Part shown: piece after piece, positions 45,122-52,629 of the stretch
Layout: every line of letters starts with the position of its first letter
How positions within the stretch are numbered: position 1 is the first letter of the stretch
Origin: an uncultured Aquimarina sp.
GTDB taxonomy: Bacteria; Bacteroidota; Bacteroidia; Flavobacteriales; Flavobacteriaceae
Reading direction: 5' to 3'
Assembly: GCA_947496555.1 (NCBI GenBank)
Contig: CANMDH010000034.1
Coordinates: forward strand, 1 to 56,333
Length of the DNA stretch: 56,333 nucleotides
The notes under the pieces: generated by a model
The model's input: the letters and a program-made list of their open reading frames with translations, nothing else
Told to the model about the DNA's origin: nothing
Database searches by the model: none
Program-made: the position numbers and the translations under genes

Positions 45122-45207
45122 GAGGTTGAACATGAAGGAGTATTAGGTTTTAGGTTGGTTAGTTGTGTAAAACGGACATAGTAATGGGGTAGCTATGTCC
45201 GTTTTTT
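45122..45207 (+). ncRNA. candidate small RNA ending in an orphan terminator
   Basis: An intrinsic terminator (AAAACGGACATAG at 45169-45181 with 45193-45205, 13 bp, 11-nt loop, T6 run) follows no gene: the last stop is at 44964 with its own terminator. Upstream are TATAAAAC (45111-45118) and the CATACCT direct repeats, a possible activator-dependent promoter, giving a transcript of about 85 nt. It carries only a 4-codon frame (45132). No Rfam family recognised by eye. Confidence 0.35.
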
Positions 45208-45589
45208 AATTCAAAAAAGAGCCTCTGTTTAGAAGCTCTTTTCCGGTCAAATAGGGTAAAGTCAGAAATCACCCCTATCATTAAAATCACACCATTCTCA
45301 TCTAGCATTTGAGTCTATGGCATTTTCATAGTAGTATATAGAAATAATCATTCCGAAAGATAATTTAAAAAACAAAATATTGTAAAGTATTGATTTTTAG
45401 AACACTAAGTTCCTTTGTCAAAATGAGATTCATTTCAGAAATTGTAGATAAAACGGGTCAATTGTAGAGAACATCCACACTACTACCCAGGCGTATGTTT
45501 AATTTATTATGATAATTTTTACATTAGTTTAAGGGAAGAGTTTCTACTTTTGAAATCTTTAATCCATTAAAACACTAGAGTACTACATA

Positions 45590-46621
45590 ATGAAGTATAC
45601 TACCCTACCCAACACCAATATCAAAGTAAGTAAAATATGCCTGGGATCCATGACCTGGGGAGAGCAAAATACCGAAGAAGAAGGTCACCAGCAATTAGAT
45701 TATGCAATAGCACAAGGAGTAAATTTTATTGATACTGCCGAATTATATTCTGTACCCGCCAACAAGAATACACAAGGAAGTACCGAGAAAATTATAGGAA
45801 CCTGGTTAAAGAAAACCGGCAAGAGAAGCGATGTTGTACTAGCAACAAAAATTGTGGGGCCTCGTGATTTTGTAAAACATATTCGAACCGGAGGATTTAC
45901 TAAAATCGAATTTGCAGATGCAATCAATAAAAGTTTACAGCGATTGCAAACAGATTATATCGATTTATACCAATTACATTGGCCAGAGCGTAATACCAAT
46001 TTCTTTGGAGTGCGCGGGTATCAACATGATGAAGGAGAAAAATGGAATGATAATTTTGCTGAGGTACTAAGCTATCTTCAGGATTTTATAAAGGAAGGAA
46101 AAATCAGGCAGATTGGAGCTTCTAATGAAACGGCTTACGGAATGATGCGTTATGCTGAAGAATCTAGAAAAGGAGCTCCCAAAATGATTACGGTTCAGAA
46201 CCCATATAATTTATTAAACCGAAAGGATGAGGTAGGACTTAGCGAAGTATTACATCGCGAAAATGTTGGTCATCTACCGTATTCGCCACTTGGTTTTGGG
46301 CAGTTAACGGGTAAATATCTAGAGGAGACACCAAAAAATGCACGTGTGACATTGTTCCCGCAGTTTTCTAGATACCATAACGAAAATTCGTTTAAAGCCA
46401 CAAGAGCGTATAATGACATTGCCAAAAAGCATGGTATTAGTTTAACGCAAATGGCGTTGGCGTTTGTAAATGATCGTCCGTTTGTGACTAGCAACATCAT
46501 TGGGGCTACTAATTTAGAACAGCTTAAAGAGAATATTGACAGTATTCATCTTACACTTTCTGATGAAATTTTAAAAGAAATTGAAGCTGTATATGAAAAT
46601 ATTCCAAATCCGGCGCCTTAA
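45590..46621 (+). CDS. aldo/keto reductase, Tas-like
   Basis: A 343-residue NADP(H)-dependent oxidoreductase of the (beta/alpha)8 AKR fold. The catalytic tetrad is visible: Asp and Tyr in FIDTAELYSVP, Lys in VLATKIVGP and His in LYQLHWPERNT. The C-terminal NADP-binding segment FVTSNIIGATNLEQLKEN is present. Length and the E-L-Y-S-V-P signature match E. coli Tas (suppressor of tyrosine prototrophy) and related proteins. The physiological substrate is unknown. It is monocistronic. Confidence 0.95.
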   Translation: MKYTTLPNTNIKVSKICLGSMTWGEQNTEEEGHQQLDYAIAQGVNFIDTAELYSVPANKNTQGSTEKIIGTWLKKTGKRSDVVLATKIVGPRDFVKHIRTGGFTKIEFADAINKSLQRLQTDYIDLYQLHWPERNTNFFGVRGYQHDEGEKWNDNFAEVLSYLQDFIKEGKIRQIGASNETAYGMMRYAEESRKGAPKMITVQNPYNLLNRKDEVGLSEVLHRENVGHLPYSPLGFGQLTGKYLEETPKNARVTLFPQFSRYHNENSFKATRAYNDIAKKHGISLTQMALAFVNDRPFVTSNIIGATNLEQLKENIDSIHLTLSDEILKEIEAVYENIPNPAP

Positions 46622-46689
46622 GTTAAAGTGAGTTCGGGATAAGCTGAAGTATAATCAAAAGCCATCAAATTGAGTGATTTTTTATAGTG

Positions 46690-46713
46690 ACCTCTCGACT
46701 CTGCTCGAGATGA
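46690..46713. repeat. TCTCGA...TCGAGA dispersed-type repeat
   Basis: CTCTCGACTCTGCTCGAGATG carries TCTCGA (46693-46698) facing TCGAGA (46705-46710) and continues into GATGACAT. It resembles the intergenic repeat family at 42 kb (both end in a GATGACA unit). It lies in the 209-bp gap after the AKR gene. Confidence 0.5.
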
Positions 46714-46830
46714 CATGAAGAAAAATTGTATCGAAATTAGGTTTTTGATTGAAAATTTACTGGTCTTGGATACTATTTTCTATCGAAAATCACTCTGACT
46801 GACGTAAATTTTCTTATAACTCATGTTAAG

Positions 46831-48195
46831 CTATCCAAAAAGATAGGCAACTACATCTTCAATTTTGGCAACAAGCTGAATTTTGATTTTGGTATTTTGT
46901 AGTGATATTTTATTGTATTTTGAAACAAAGATGGTAGAGAAACCTAGTTTCTCTGCTTCTTGTATACGTTGTTCTACCTTGGTAACAGGTCGTATTTCTC
47001 CGGCAAGACCTACTTCGGCGGCAAAGCAATAATCTTTGGGGATAGGAATGTCCTCGCTAGACGATAATATCGCTGCAACTACCGCAAGGTCAATAGCAGG
47101 ATCATCAACTGATATTCCGCCAGTAATGTTCAAGAAAACATCTTTGGCTCCTAACCTAAAGCCAGCACGTTTCTCGAGAACTGCCAGGATCATGTTTAGG
47201 CGTTTTAAGTTATACCCTGTAGCACTGCGTTGAGGAGTGCCATATACAGCGGTACTTACCAGCGCTTGTATTTCAATCATTAGTGGTCGCATACCTTCTA
47301 GGGTAGCCGAGATAGCCGTGCCACTTAATTCTTCATCTTTTTTAGAAATTAGAATTTCGCTAGGATTGTTTACTTCCCTTAATCCGCTTCCTTGCATTTC
47401 ATAGATTCCGAGCTCTGATGTAGAACCAAAGCGATTTTTTAAAGCGCGTAAGATCCTATAGACGTGATTGCGATCCCCTTCAAATTGTAGTACAGTGTCA
47501 ACCATATGCTCCAGAATTTTGGGGCCGGCAATGTTTCCATCTTTGGTAATATGACCGATGAGCAGAACCGGAGTTGCGGTTTCTTTAGCAAATTTGATCA
47601 GTTCTGTAGTACATTCTCTTATCTGAGAGATGCTTCCGGCACTACTTTCAATATAATCACTGTGTAGGGTTTGTATGGAATCAATGATTACAATATCTGG
47701 TTCTGTAGCTTCAATTTGCCGAAAGATATTTTGAGTTTTTGTTTCGGTAAGGATAAAACAGTTATCGGTTTTTGATTGTATACGTTCTGCTCGCATTTTG
47801 ATTTGCTTCTGGCTTTCTTCACCCGAAACATATAACGTTTTATACGGAAGTTTTAGGCTAATCTGAAGTAGCAAGGTGCTCTTTCCAATACCGGGTTCTC
47901 CACCCAATAATGTTAATGACCCAGGAACCAAACCACCACCCAGCACACGGTTTAATTCATTGTCATCGGTATTATATCTGGCTTCTTGACTGGTATCAAT
48001 TTCTGAAATTCGTAATGGTTTGGCTGTTTTTGTGGTTTTTGCAGATGTTGCACTTTTCCAATCGCTTTTTTCTGCTTTTTGAACTACTTCTTCTGCAATA
48101 GTATTCCATTCTTTACACGAAGTACATTGCCCTTGCCATTTGGCATATTGAGCTCCACAATTCTGACAAAAAAAAACAGTTTTAGTCTTGGCCAT
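46831..48195 (-). CDS. radA: DNA repair protein RadA
   Basis: A 454-residue RecA-like branch-migration ATPase that processes recombination intermediates. From the preferred start it opens with a C4 zinc finger (C10, C13, C24, C27), then Walker A GGEPGIGKST, Walker B VIIDSIQT, the RadA-specific KNRFGST motif and a Lon-like C-terminal domain (SVDDPAIDLAVVAAILSS). The frame is open 57 nt further (to 48252), but MAKTKTVFFCQNCG is the standard family start and a TATTTTTG box at 48250-48257 overlaps the longer version. First gene of the conserved block running to panC. Confidence 0.97.
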   Translation of the reverse strand: MAKTKTVFFCQNCGAQYAKWQGQCTSCKEWNTIAEEVVQKAEKSDWKSATSAKTTKTAKPLRISEIDTSQEARYNTDDNELNRVLGGGLVPGSLTLLGGEPGIGKSTLLLQISLKLPYKTLYVSGEESQKQIKMRAERIQSKTDNCFILTETKTQNIFRQIEATEPDIVIIDSIQTLHSDYIESSAGSISQIRECTTELIKFAKETATPVLLIGHITKDGNIAGPKILEHMVDTVLQFEGDRNHVYRILRALKNRFGSTSELGIYEMQGSGLREVNNPSEILISKKDEELSGTAISATLEGMRPLMIEIQALVSTAVYGTPQRSATGYNLKRLNMILAVLEKRAGFRLGAKDVFLNITGGISVDDPAIDLAVVAAILSSSEDIPIPKDYCFAAEVGLAGEIRPVTKVEQRIQEAEKLGFSTIFVSKYNKISLQNTKIKIQLVAKIEDVVAYLFG

Positions 48196-48249
48196 AAAAA
48201 AATCCTGAGATGTAAAAATACTATTATTTAGATTGAAAACTAACTTGGG

Positions 48250-48257
48250 CAAAAATA
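48250..48257 (-). promoter_or_regulatory. radA: candidate -7 box of radA
   Basis: TATTTTTG on the minus strand directly after the terminator of the preceding esterase gene, 55 nt before the radA ATG at 48195. No good TTTG lies 18-22 bp upstream because the terminator occupies that space. Confidence 0.4.
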
Positions 48258-48283
48258 AAAAAGATCCCTTTTGGGATCCTTTT
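48258..48283 (-). terminator. terminator of the esterase-like gene
   Basis: On the minus strand AAAAGGATCCC pairs with GGGATCTTTT (4-nt loop, one G-U pair), followed by more T residues, between the esterase stop (48306) and radA. Confidence 0.85.
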
Positions 48284-48305
48284 TAAATTTACTTTATCCA
48301 AAAAG

Positions 48306-49451
48306 TTACCATCCAAAATCCTCTTTGATCTTATTTACTTTATCAAGCATATAATCTTTGGTGAGAAAAGCTACCTCTTCAAGTTGAAATCCATTTTCAT
48401 AAGCTCTCATTGCTTTTTTTGGTTCTCCGGTTTGTTCATAGAACATTCCCAAATAATAATACCCCAGCATTTTTTCAGAATGCTCCTTATTTGCTAATTT
48501 TCCTAGAGGTTCTAACTCTTCCCATTTTTGGTTTTTTTCAATAGCTGTAGATACCGCGATAAAATCATTGATTCGTACTTGACGTTTTATACCATACAAT
48601 TGCTCGGTAGTTTTATACATGTCTACTAAGTAATCATAGGTCGAAGTTTCTAAGGGTAACAATACTTCTTTATATGTTTTTTTGGTAATAGGGCGATACA
48701 TTTCGAACATAGTTTCAAGAGCTCTGGGAATTCCTCTTCCTACCAAAGTATAATGTGAAGACTCATCAAAGTCATCAAAGAAAAAATGCACGTCTGGATT
48801 ATCTACGGCCTTCATTTTTTCGTCCAAGCCGCGAACTTCTTTTTTAATGCTTTCGGCATCATTAGTAGCAGTGGCTAGATAATACCAGATGTCTGACGAA
48901 CTGGCTAGTCTCGTAGTGATGCGTTCTGCCATTTGGGGAGCTAATTCAGGACTAAGACATATGTATCCATGAAAAATAGGATTGTCCTTGAATAAGAAAT
49001 AATTTATAAAATTAGCTGTATAATCATGCCCAACAATAATTTGTAATTGTGCTGTACGATAGGTCTGATTTAGGTAAGGCACAAGTTCCTGACCTATAAA
49101 CTCGAAGAATTCGGCTCCTTTTAAGGTAGGTAAATATTCTGCTTTATCATATTCACAGTCCCCTTCTCTTGTTTTCCTTTGGTTTATGCCTACAACAATA
49201 GATTCTGGCATATCTTCCCAATACGAAAAATAATCTACATTTCCGGCAACGGGTTCAAATAAATAATCGCCATCTAGTACAATGATTAGAGGGTATGTTT
49301 TATCAACATTCTTTTTATAGTTACGTGGTAGTTGAATTTTTAATTCTCTACTTTGATCTAATTTGATAGATCTAAAGGACTCGTAAATTGCTTGGCTATA
49401 GCCGGAAACAACAAAGATACAAGCAATTAAAAGAGTTACACTTTTTTTCAT
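48306..49451 (-). CDS. esterase D-like alpha/beta hydrolase with degenerate nucleophile
   Basis: A 381-residue exported protein: signal peptide 1-19 (GYSQ), an esterase-D/putative-esterase fold (about 25-245), then TPR-like helices (about 290-375, WEELEPLGKLANKEHSEKMLGYYYLGMFYEQ). At the nucleophile elbow, where G-x-S-x-G is expected, the sequence is V140-G-H-D-Y-T: residue 143 is Asp (codon GAT), not Ser. A His in ESSHYTLV (H233) remains. It is therefore probably not a classical serine esterase; it may bind without cleaving. It follows the membrane-protein gene on the same strand after 49 nt. Confidence 0.88.
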   Translation of the reverse strand: MKKSVTLLIACIFVVSGYSQAIYESFRSIKLDQSRELKIQLPRNYKKNVDKTYPLIIVLDGDYLFEPVAGNVDYFSYWEDMPESIVVGINQRKTREGDCEYDKAEYLPTLKGAEFFEFIGQELVPYLNQTYRTAQLQIIVGHDYTANFINYFLFKDNPIFHGYICLSPELAPQMAERITTRLASSSDIWYYLATATNDAESIKKEVRGLDEKMKAVDNPDVHFFFDDFDESSHYTLVGRGIPRALETMFEMYRPITKKTYKEVLLPLETSTYDYLVDMYKTTEQLYGIKRQVRINDFIAVSTAIEKNQKWEELEPLGKLANKEHSEKMLGYYYLGMFYEQTGEPKKAMRAYENGFQLEEVAFLTKDYMLDKVNKIKEDFGW

Positions 49452-49500
49452 AAGTAATAAGATTATGGTTAAGCAAGGGACAATATATTAAATTATTTCT

Positions 49501-50466
49501 TTATTTCTCTCTGTTTAAAATTGGTAGAAACAAAAAAGATAACGAACCTACTATTATATTTATTGCGGTTTGTGAGCCCCATAGTATCCAGCCGAATGCC
49601 TCTCCGGCAGGTTTTTCAACACCAAATAATATCAAAATAGCAGCCGTTGCGATTGGGAAAGCTCCTATCCCTCCGTTGGTCGTAGACATTGCGATCGACC
49701 CTGCTACAAAAGTTGCCAGCATAGGGCCAATGGATAAGTGTGATGTTTCAGGAACTGCAAATTTTATTACATAAAACATCGCGACATAAAGTATCCAAAT
49801 GAGTAGCGTATGAAAAACAAACGCACCTTTTTGTTTTAGTTTAGAGATGCTTTTAACACCTTCTAAAATCCCTTCTCCAAAATTTTTTACTTTAATCAAA
49901 AACGGATTTGTTGATCTTCTTATGATTTTTAAGAATAGTATCCCTAGAATAATTGCACTTATTATAGCAATAAGTATTACAAAAGTATTTGCGATTTTTT
50001 CTTCTAGATATGATAATAAGTCCTTGGATTGAAAAAGTAATGTAATTGCCATGACAAGCAATAACATTACAGAATCAATAACTCTTTCGGTTATAATGGT
50101 ACCAAATGCTTTTTTAAACGGGATACGTTCATAGGTTGAGATGGTACCTCCTCTTAAAACTTCCCCAGATCTTGGAATTCCCATATTTGCAAGATATCCT
50201 GCCATTAGGGCCATATAGCTGTTTGATAATCTTACAGAATATCCCATGGGTTCCAGAAGGAATCTCCATCTATATGCTCTGGAAAGATGAGAGGTAATCC
50301 CCATCACTACCGAAAAAACAACCCATTTAAGATCTGCTTGAGAAATATATTGAAGTGTTTTTTGTCTTTCTTCAGGAGTTGCAGATGTAATAGAATACCA
50401 TATTAAAAAAACTCCCAGCGCTAGTGGGAGTATTATTTTTAAAATTTTTATAAGTTTAGGATGCAC
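49501..50466 (-). CDS. lysylphosphatidylglycerol-synthase-type flippase membrane protein
   Basis: A 321-residue inner-membrane protein with about eight hydrophobic segments. The MGITSHLSRAYRWRFLLEP and GEVLRGGTI patches are typical of the UPF0104/AglD2-like family that corresponds to the membrane half of MprF. It lacks the C-terminal aminoacyltransferase domain of MprF, so lipid translocation or substrate transport, not lysyl-PG synthesis, is the better guess. It begins 6 nt after panD in a run of same-strand genes with pantothenate genes; no functional link is evident. Confidence 0.88.
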   Translation of the reverse strand: MHPKLIKILKIILPLALGVFLIWYSITSATPEERQKTLQYISQADLKWVVFSVVMGITSHLSRAYRWRFLLEPMGYSVRLSNSYMALMAGYLANMGIPRSGEVLRGGTISTYERIPFKKAFGTIITERVIDSVMLLLVMAITLLFQSKDLLSYLEEKIANTFVILIAIISAIILGILFLKIIRRSTNPFLIKVKNFGEGILEGVKSISKLKQKGAFVFHTLLIWILYVAMFYVIKFAVPETSHLSIGPMLATFVAGSIAMSTTNGGIGAFPIATAAILILFGVEKPAGEAFGWILWGSQTAINIIVGSLSFLFLPILNREK

Positions 50467-50472
50467 TTACTT

Positions 50473-50823
50473 CTATTTTAATAAGTTGTTTTCCTCGTTA
50501 GGGAAAAGAAGCTTGGGTTTGAAGTTTTTGGCGGCCTCGATATCCATCATGGCATAGGTGATTAAAATAAGCACATCTCCTTTTGCCACTTTACGTGCTG
50601 CGGCACCATTTAGTGTAATTTCACCACTATTTCTGGGTCCAGGAATAGCATATGTTTCCAGTCGTTCTCCGTTATTATTATTTACAATCTGCACTTTTTC
50701 ACCTTCAATTATATTGGCTGCATCCATTAAATCTTCGTCAATGGTAATACTCCCGATATAATTTAGATCGGCTCCGGTAACTTTAACGCGATGAATTTTT
50801 GATTTTACTACGTGTACAAACAT
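50473..50823 (-). CDS. panD: aspartate 1-decarboxylase (pyruvoyl enzyme)
   Basis: A 116-residue precursor that makes beta-alanine from aspartate for pantothenate. The self-cleavage site is G24-S25 in [10 protein letters not shown], giving the pyruvoyl group on the new N-terminus, and [19 protein letters not shown] is the family's conserved strand. Length is typical of the short PanD class. It begins 19 nt after panC, so both steps feeding PanC's reaction are encoded together; pantoate synthesis (panB/panE) is absent here. Confidence 0.97.
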   Translation of the reverse strand: MFVHVVKSKIHRVKVTGADLNYIGSITIDEDLMDAANIIEGEKVQIVNNNNGERLETYAIPGPRNSGEITLNGAAARKVAKGDVLILITYAMMDIEAAKNFKPKLLFPNEENNLLK

Positions 50824-50842
50824 GTTACAAAGTTAGTTATTT

Positions 50843-51691
50843 TTAGTTTAGGGCAATGTTATCAATGAGTCTTATTTTACCAGCAAAAACTGCTATAAAT
50901 GCTCTGTATTTTGTGTCTTTTTGTTTTTCTTTAATGGATTTCAGGTCTGATATCTTGGCTATTTCGAAATATTCCAATTCAAGGATGTCATCGTTTTTAA
51001 ATTGTTCAGATACCCATTCGTTCATTTCTAATACACTTTTTGTGCCAAAGTCTGCCTTTACCTGTTTTAAGGTCTTGTAGATCAAAGGAGAAGCCTGTAA
51101 TTGCTTTTTGTTTAGCCTTTTGTTTCTAGAGCTTAAAGCTAATCCACTTTCTTCTCTAAAAATAGGGCAACCAATGATTTGCACTGACATTTTTTCAATT
51201 TCTACTAGTTTTTTTACAATTTGAAGCTGTTGAAAATCTTTTTCGCCAAAATAAGCCTTCGTAGGAGATACAATATTAAATAGGCGTTTTAACACAGTTC
51301 CCACGCCATCAAAATGACCGGGTCTATACTTACCTTCCATTTCATTTTCTAGTCCTTCAAAATCATAATTTGTAGAAATCATTTGCTCACCATATACTTC
51401 TTGAGGCGTAGGTGCAAATACCATAATGTTAGTTGATAATTCTGATAAAAGCTGAACATCTGATGTTAAAGTACGAGGATAATTGACCAAATCTTCAGAA
51501 TTATTAAACTGCGTAGGATTCACAAAAACACTTACAATGACAATGTCATTTTCTTTTAGAGCCCTTTCTACCAAAGCCATATGTCCTTTGTGTAAAGCTC
51601 CCATAGTGGGAACAAAGCCGACAGTTTTTTGAGCTTGTAAAAGAGTTGCAACACTAGAAACTAAGTCTCGTCTTTTTTCGTATATGTGCAT
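50843..51691 (-). CDS. panC: pantoate--beta-alanine ligase
   Basis: A 282-residue cytosolic ligase that joins pantoate and beta-alanine using ATP. Landmarks: the nucleotide-binding MGALHKGHMALVERA, FVNPTQFNNSEDL, and the late GEKDFQQLQIV and SSRNKRLN blocks. The frame is open to 51775, but that part (MELILQNYENL...) is not PanC-like and lies upstream of a TATTTTTG promoter box at 51714-51721, so the ATG at 51691 (MHIYEKRRDLV) is used. Divergent from the GT5-like gene across a short shared promoter region. Confidence 0.96.
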   Translation of the reverse strand: MHIYEKRRDLVSSVATLLQAQKTVGFVPTMGALHKGHMALVERALKENDIVIVSVFVNPTQFNNSEDLVNYPRTLTSDVQLLSELSTNIMVFAPTPQEVYGEQMISTNYDFEGLENEMEGKYRPGHFDGVGTVLKRLFNIVSPTKAYFGEKDFQQLQIVKKLVEIEKMSVQIIGCPIFREESGLALSSRNKRLNKKQLQASPLIYKTLKQVKADFGTKSVLEMNEWVSEQFKNDDILELEYFEIAKISDLKSIKEKQKDTKYRAFIAVFAGKIRLIDNIALN

Positions 51692-51713
51692 TGATCTAAA
51701 ACTTAAAGGGGTG

Positions 51714-51721
51714 CAAAAATA
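51714..51721 (-). promoter_or_regulatory. panC: -7 box of panC
   Basis: TATTTTTG on the minus strand (51721-51714), 23 nt before the ATG at 51691 and inside the longer frame. It decides the panC start. Confidence 0.6.
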
Positions 51722-51752
51722 AGATATTACTGGCAGACTGCATAAATTTTCG

Positions 51753-51760
51753 TAATTTTG
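51753..51760 (+). promoter_or_regulatory. -7 box of the GT5/DUF4270/glmS unit
   Basis: TAATTTTG at 51753-51760, consensus on the plus strand, with its start about 51 nt before the ATG. An AAGGAGGA stretch at 51777-51784 resembles a Shine-Dalgarno but lies about 20 nt from the ATG, too far to be used normally. Confidence 0.55.
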
Positions 51761-51803
51761 CAAAATTAATTCCAAAAAGGAGGACGATAAAAGTATCGAT
51801 TAT

Positions 51804-52613
51804 ATGAAAGATAAGAGGATATTGTATGTATCATCAGAAGTAATACCTTACCTACCAGAGACCGAAATTTCATCAATGTCTTTTGAAGCACCAAGAATGG
51901 TGAATAGTAAAGGAGGCCAAATTAGAATTTTTATGCCTAGATATGGTAATATTAATGAAAGAAGACATCAATTACATGAAGTGATTCGGCTATCAGGGAT
52001 GAATTTAGTTATTAATGATTTAGATATGCCTTTGATTATTAAAGTAGCTTCAATCCCTAAGGAGCGAATGCAGGTATATTTTATTGATAATGAAGATTAT
52101 TTTAAAAGAAAGGCTACACTAACTGATGAGGAGGGAAATTTATTTCCAGATAATGATGAGCGAGCCATATTTTTTGCCAAAGGTGTTATAGAGACGGTGA
52201 AGAAGCTTAACTGGTCACCAGATGTTATTCATGTTCATGGGTGGTTAGCATCGTTATTACCTCTTTATCTTAAAAATTATTATGCCAATGAACCGCTTTT
52301 TGGTCATAGTAAAATTGTGACTTCGGTCTATGATCATGGTTATGAAGGAACACTTGATAAAAATATGATGGCAAAGGTGAAATTTGATGGAATTGCCGAA
52401 GAAAAAATAAGTGATTTAGAGAAACCTACTTATAATAATGTTATGAAGGTAGCAGTAGACAATTCTGATGCCATTATTGTGGGGTCAGAGAGTATTCCTG
52501 AAGAACTTGTGAAACATTTAGAAAATATAGACCAGCCAGTATTAGAATATAAAAAACCAGATGAATTTGCAGATGCCTATGAAGCCTTTTATCAAAAAGA
52601 GGTATTGGTTTAA
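51804..52613 (+). CDS. half-length glycogen/starch synthase (GT5 N-domain only)
   Basis: A 269-residue protein matching only the N-terminal GT-B lobe of glycogen synthases: ILYVSSEVIPYL, RIFMPRYGNINER, VIHVHGWLASLLPLYLK and ATL/EEGNLFPDNDERA-type segments are recognisable. A complete enzyme is about 470 residues and has a second Rossmann lobe with the catalytic E-x7-E; that is absent, and the N-terminal K-x-G-G-L nucleotide-binding loop is replaced by MSFEAPRMV. It is unlikely to transfer glucose alone. It is followed 16 nt later by the DUF4270 gene in an operon ending with glmS. Confidence 0.9.
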   Translation: MKDKRILYVSSEVIPYLPETEISSMSFEAPRMVNSKGGQIRIFMPRYGNINERRHQLHEVIRLSGMNLVINDLDMPLIIKVASIPKERMQVYFIDNEDYFKRKATLTDEEGNLFPDNDERAIFFAKGVIETVKKLNWSPDVIHVHGWLASLLPLYLKNYYANEPLFGHSKIVTSVYDHGYEGTLDKNMMAKVKFDGIAEEKISDLEKPTYNNVMKVAVDNSDAIIVGSESIPEELVKHLENIDQPVLEYKKPDEFADAYEAFYQKEVLV

Positions 52614-52629
52614 GCAAAACGAATTATTT

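Larger units (their letters stand above)
44965..45589. other. 625-bp gene-free stretch
   Basis: No frame here looks coding. It contains the 44969 terminator, a pair of CATACCT direct repeats (45092-45098 and 45105-45111, 13-bp period), an orphan 13-bp-stem terminator (45169-45207), a weaker AAGAGC...GCTCTT hairpin (about 45227-45240), and from 45245 to 45589 AT-rich sequence in which I see nothing but the AKR gene leader. Confidence 0.6.
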
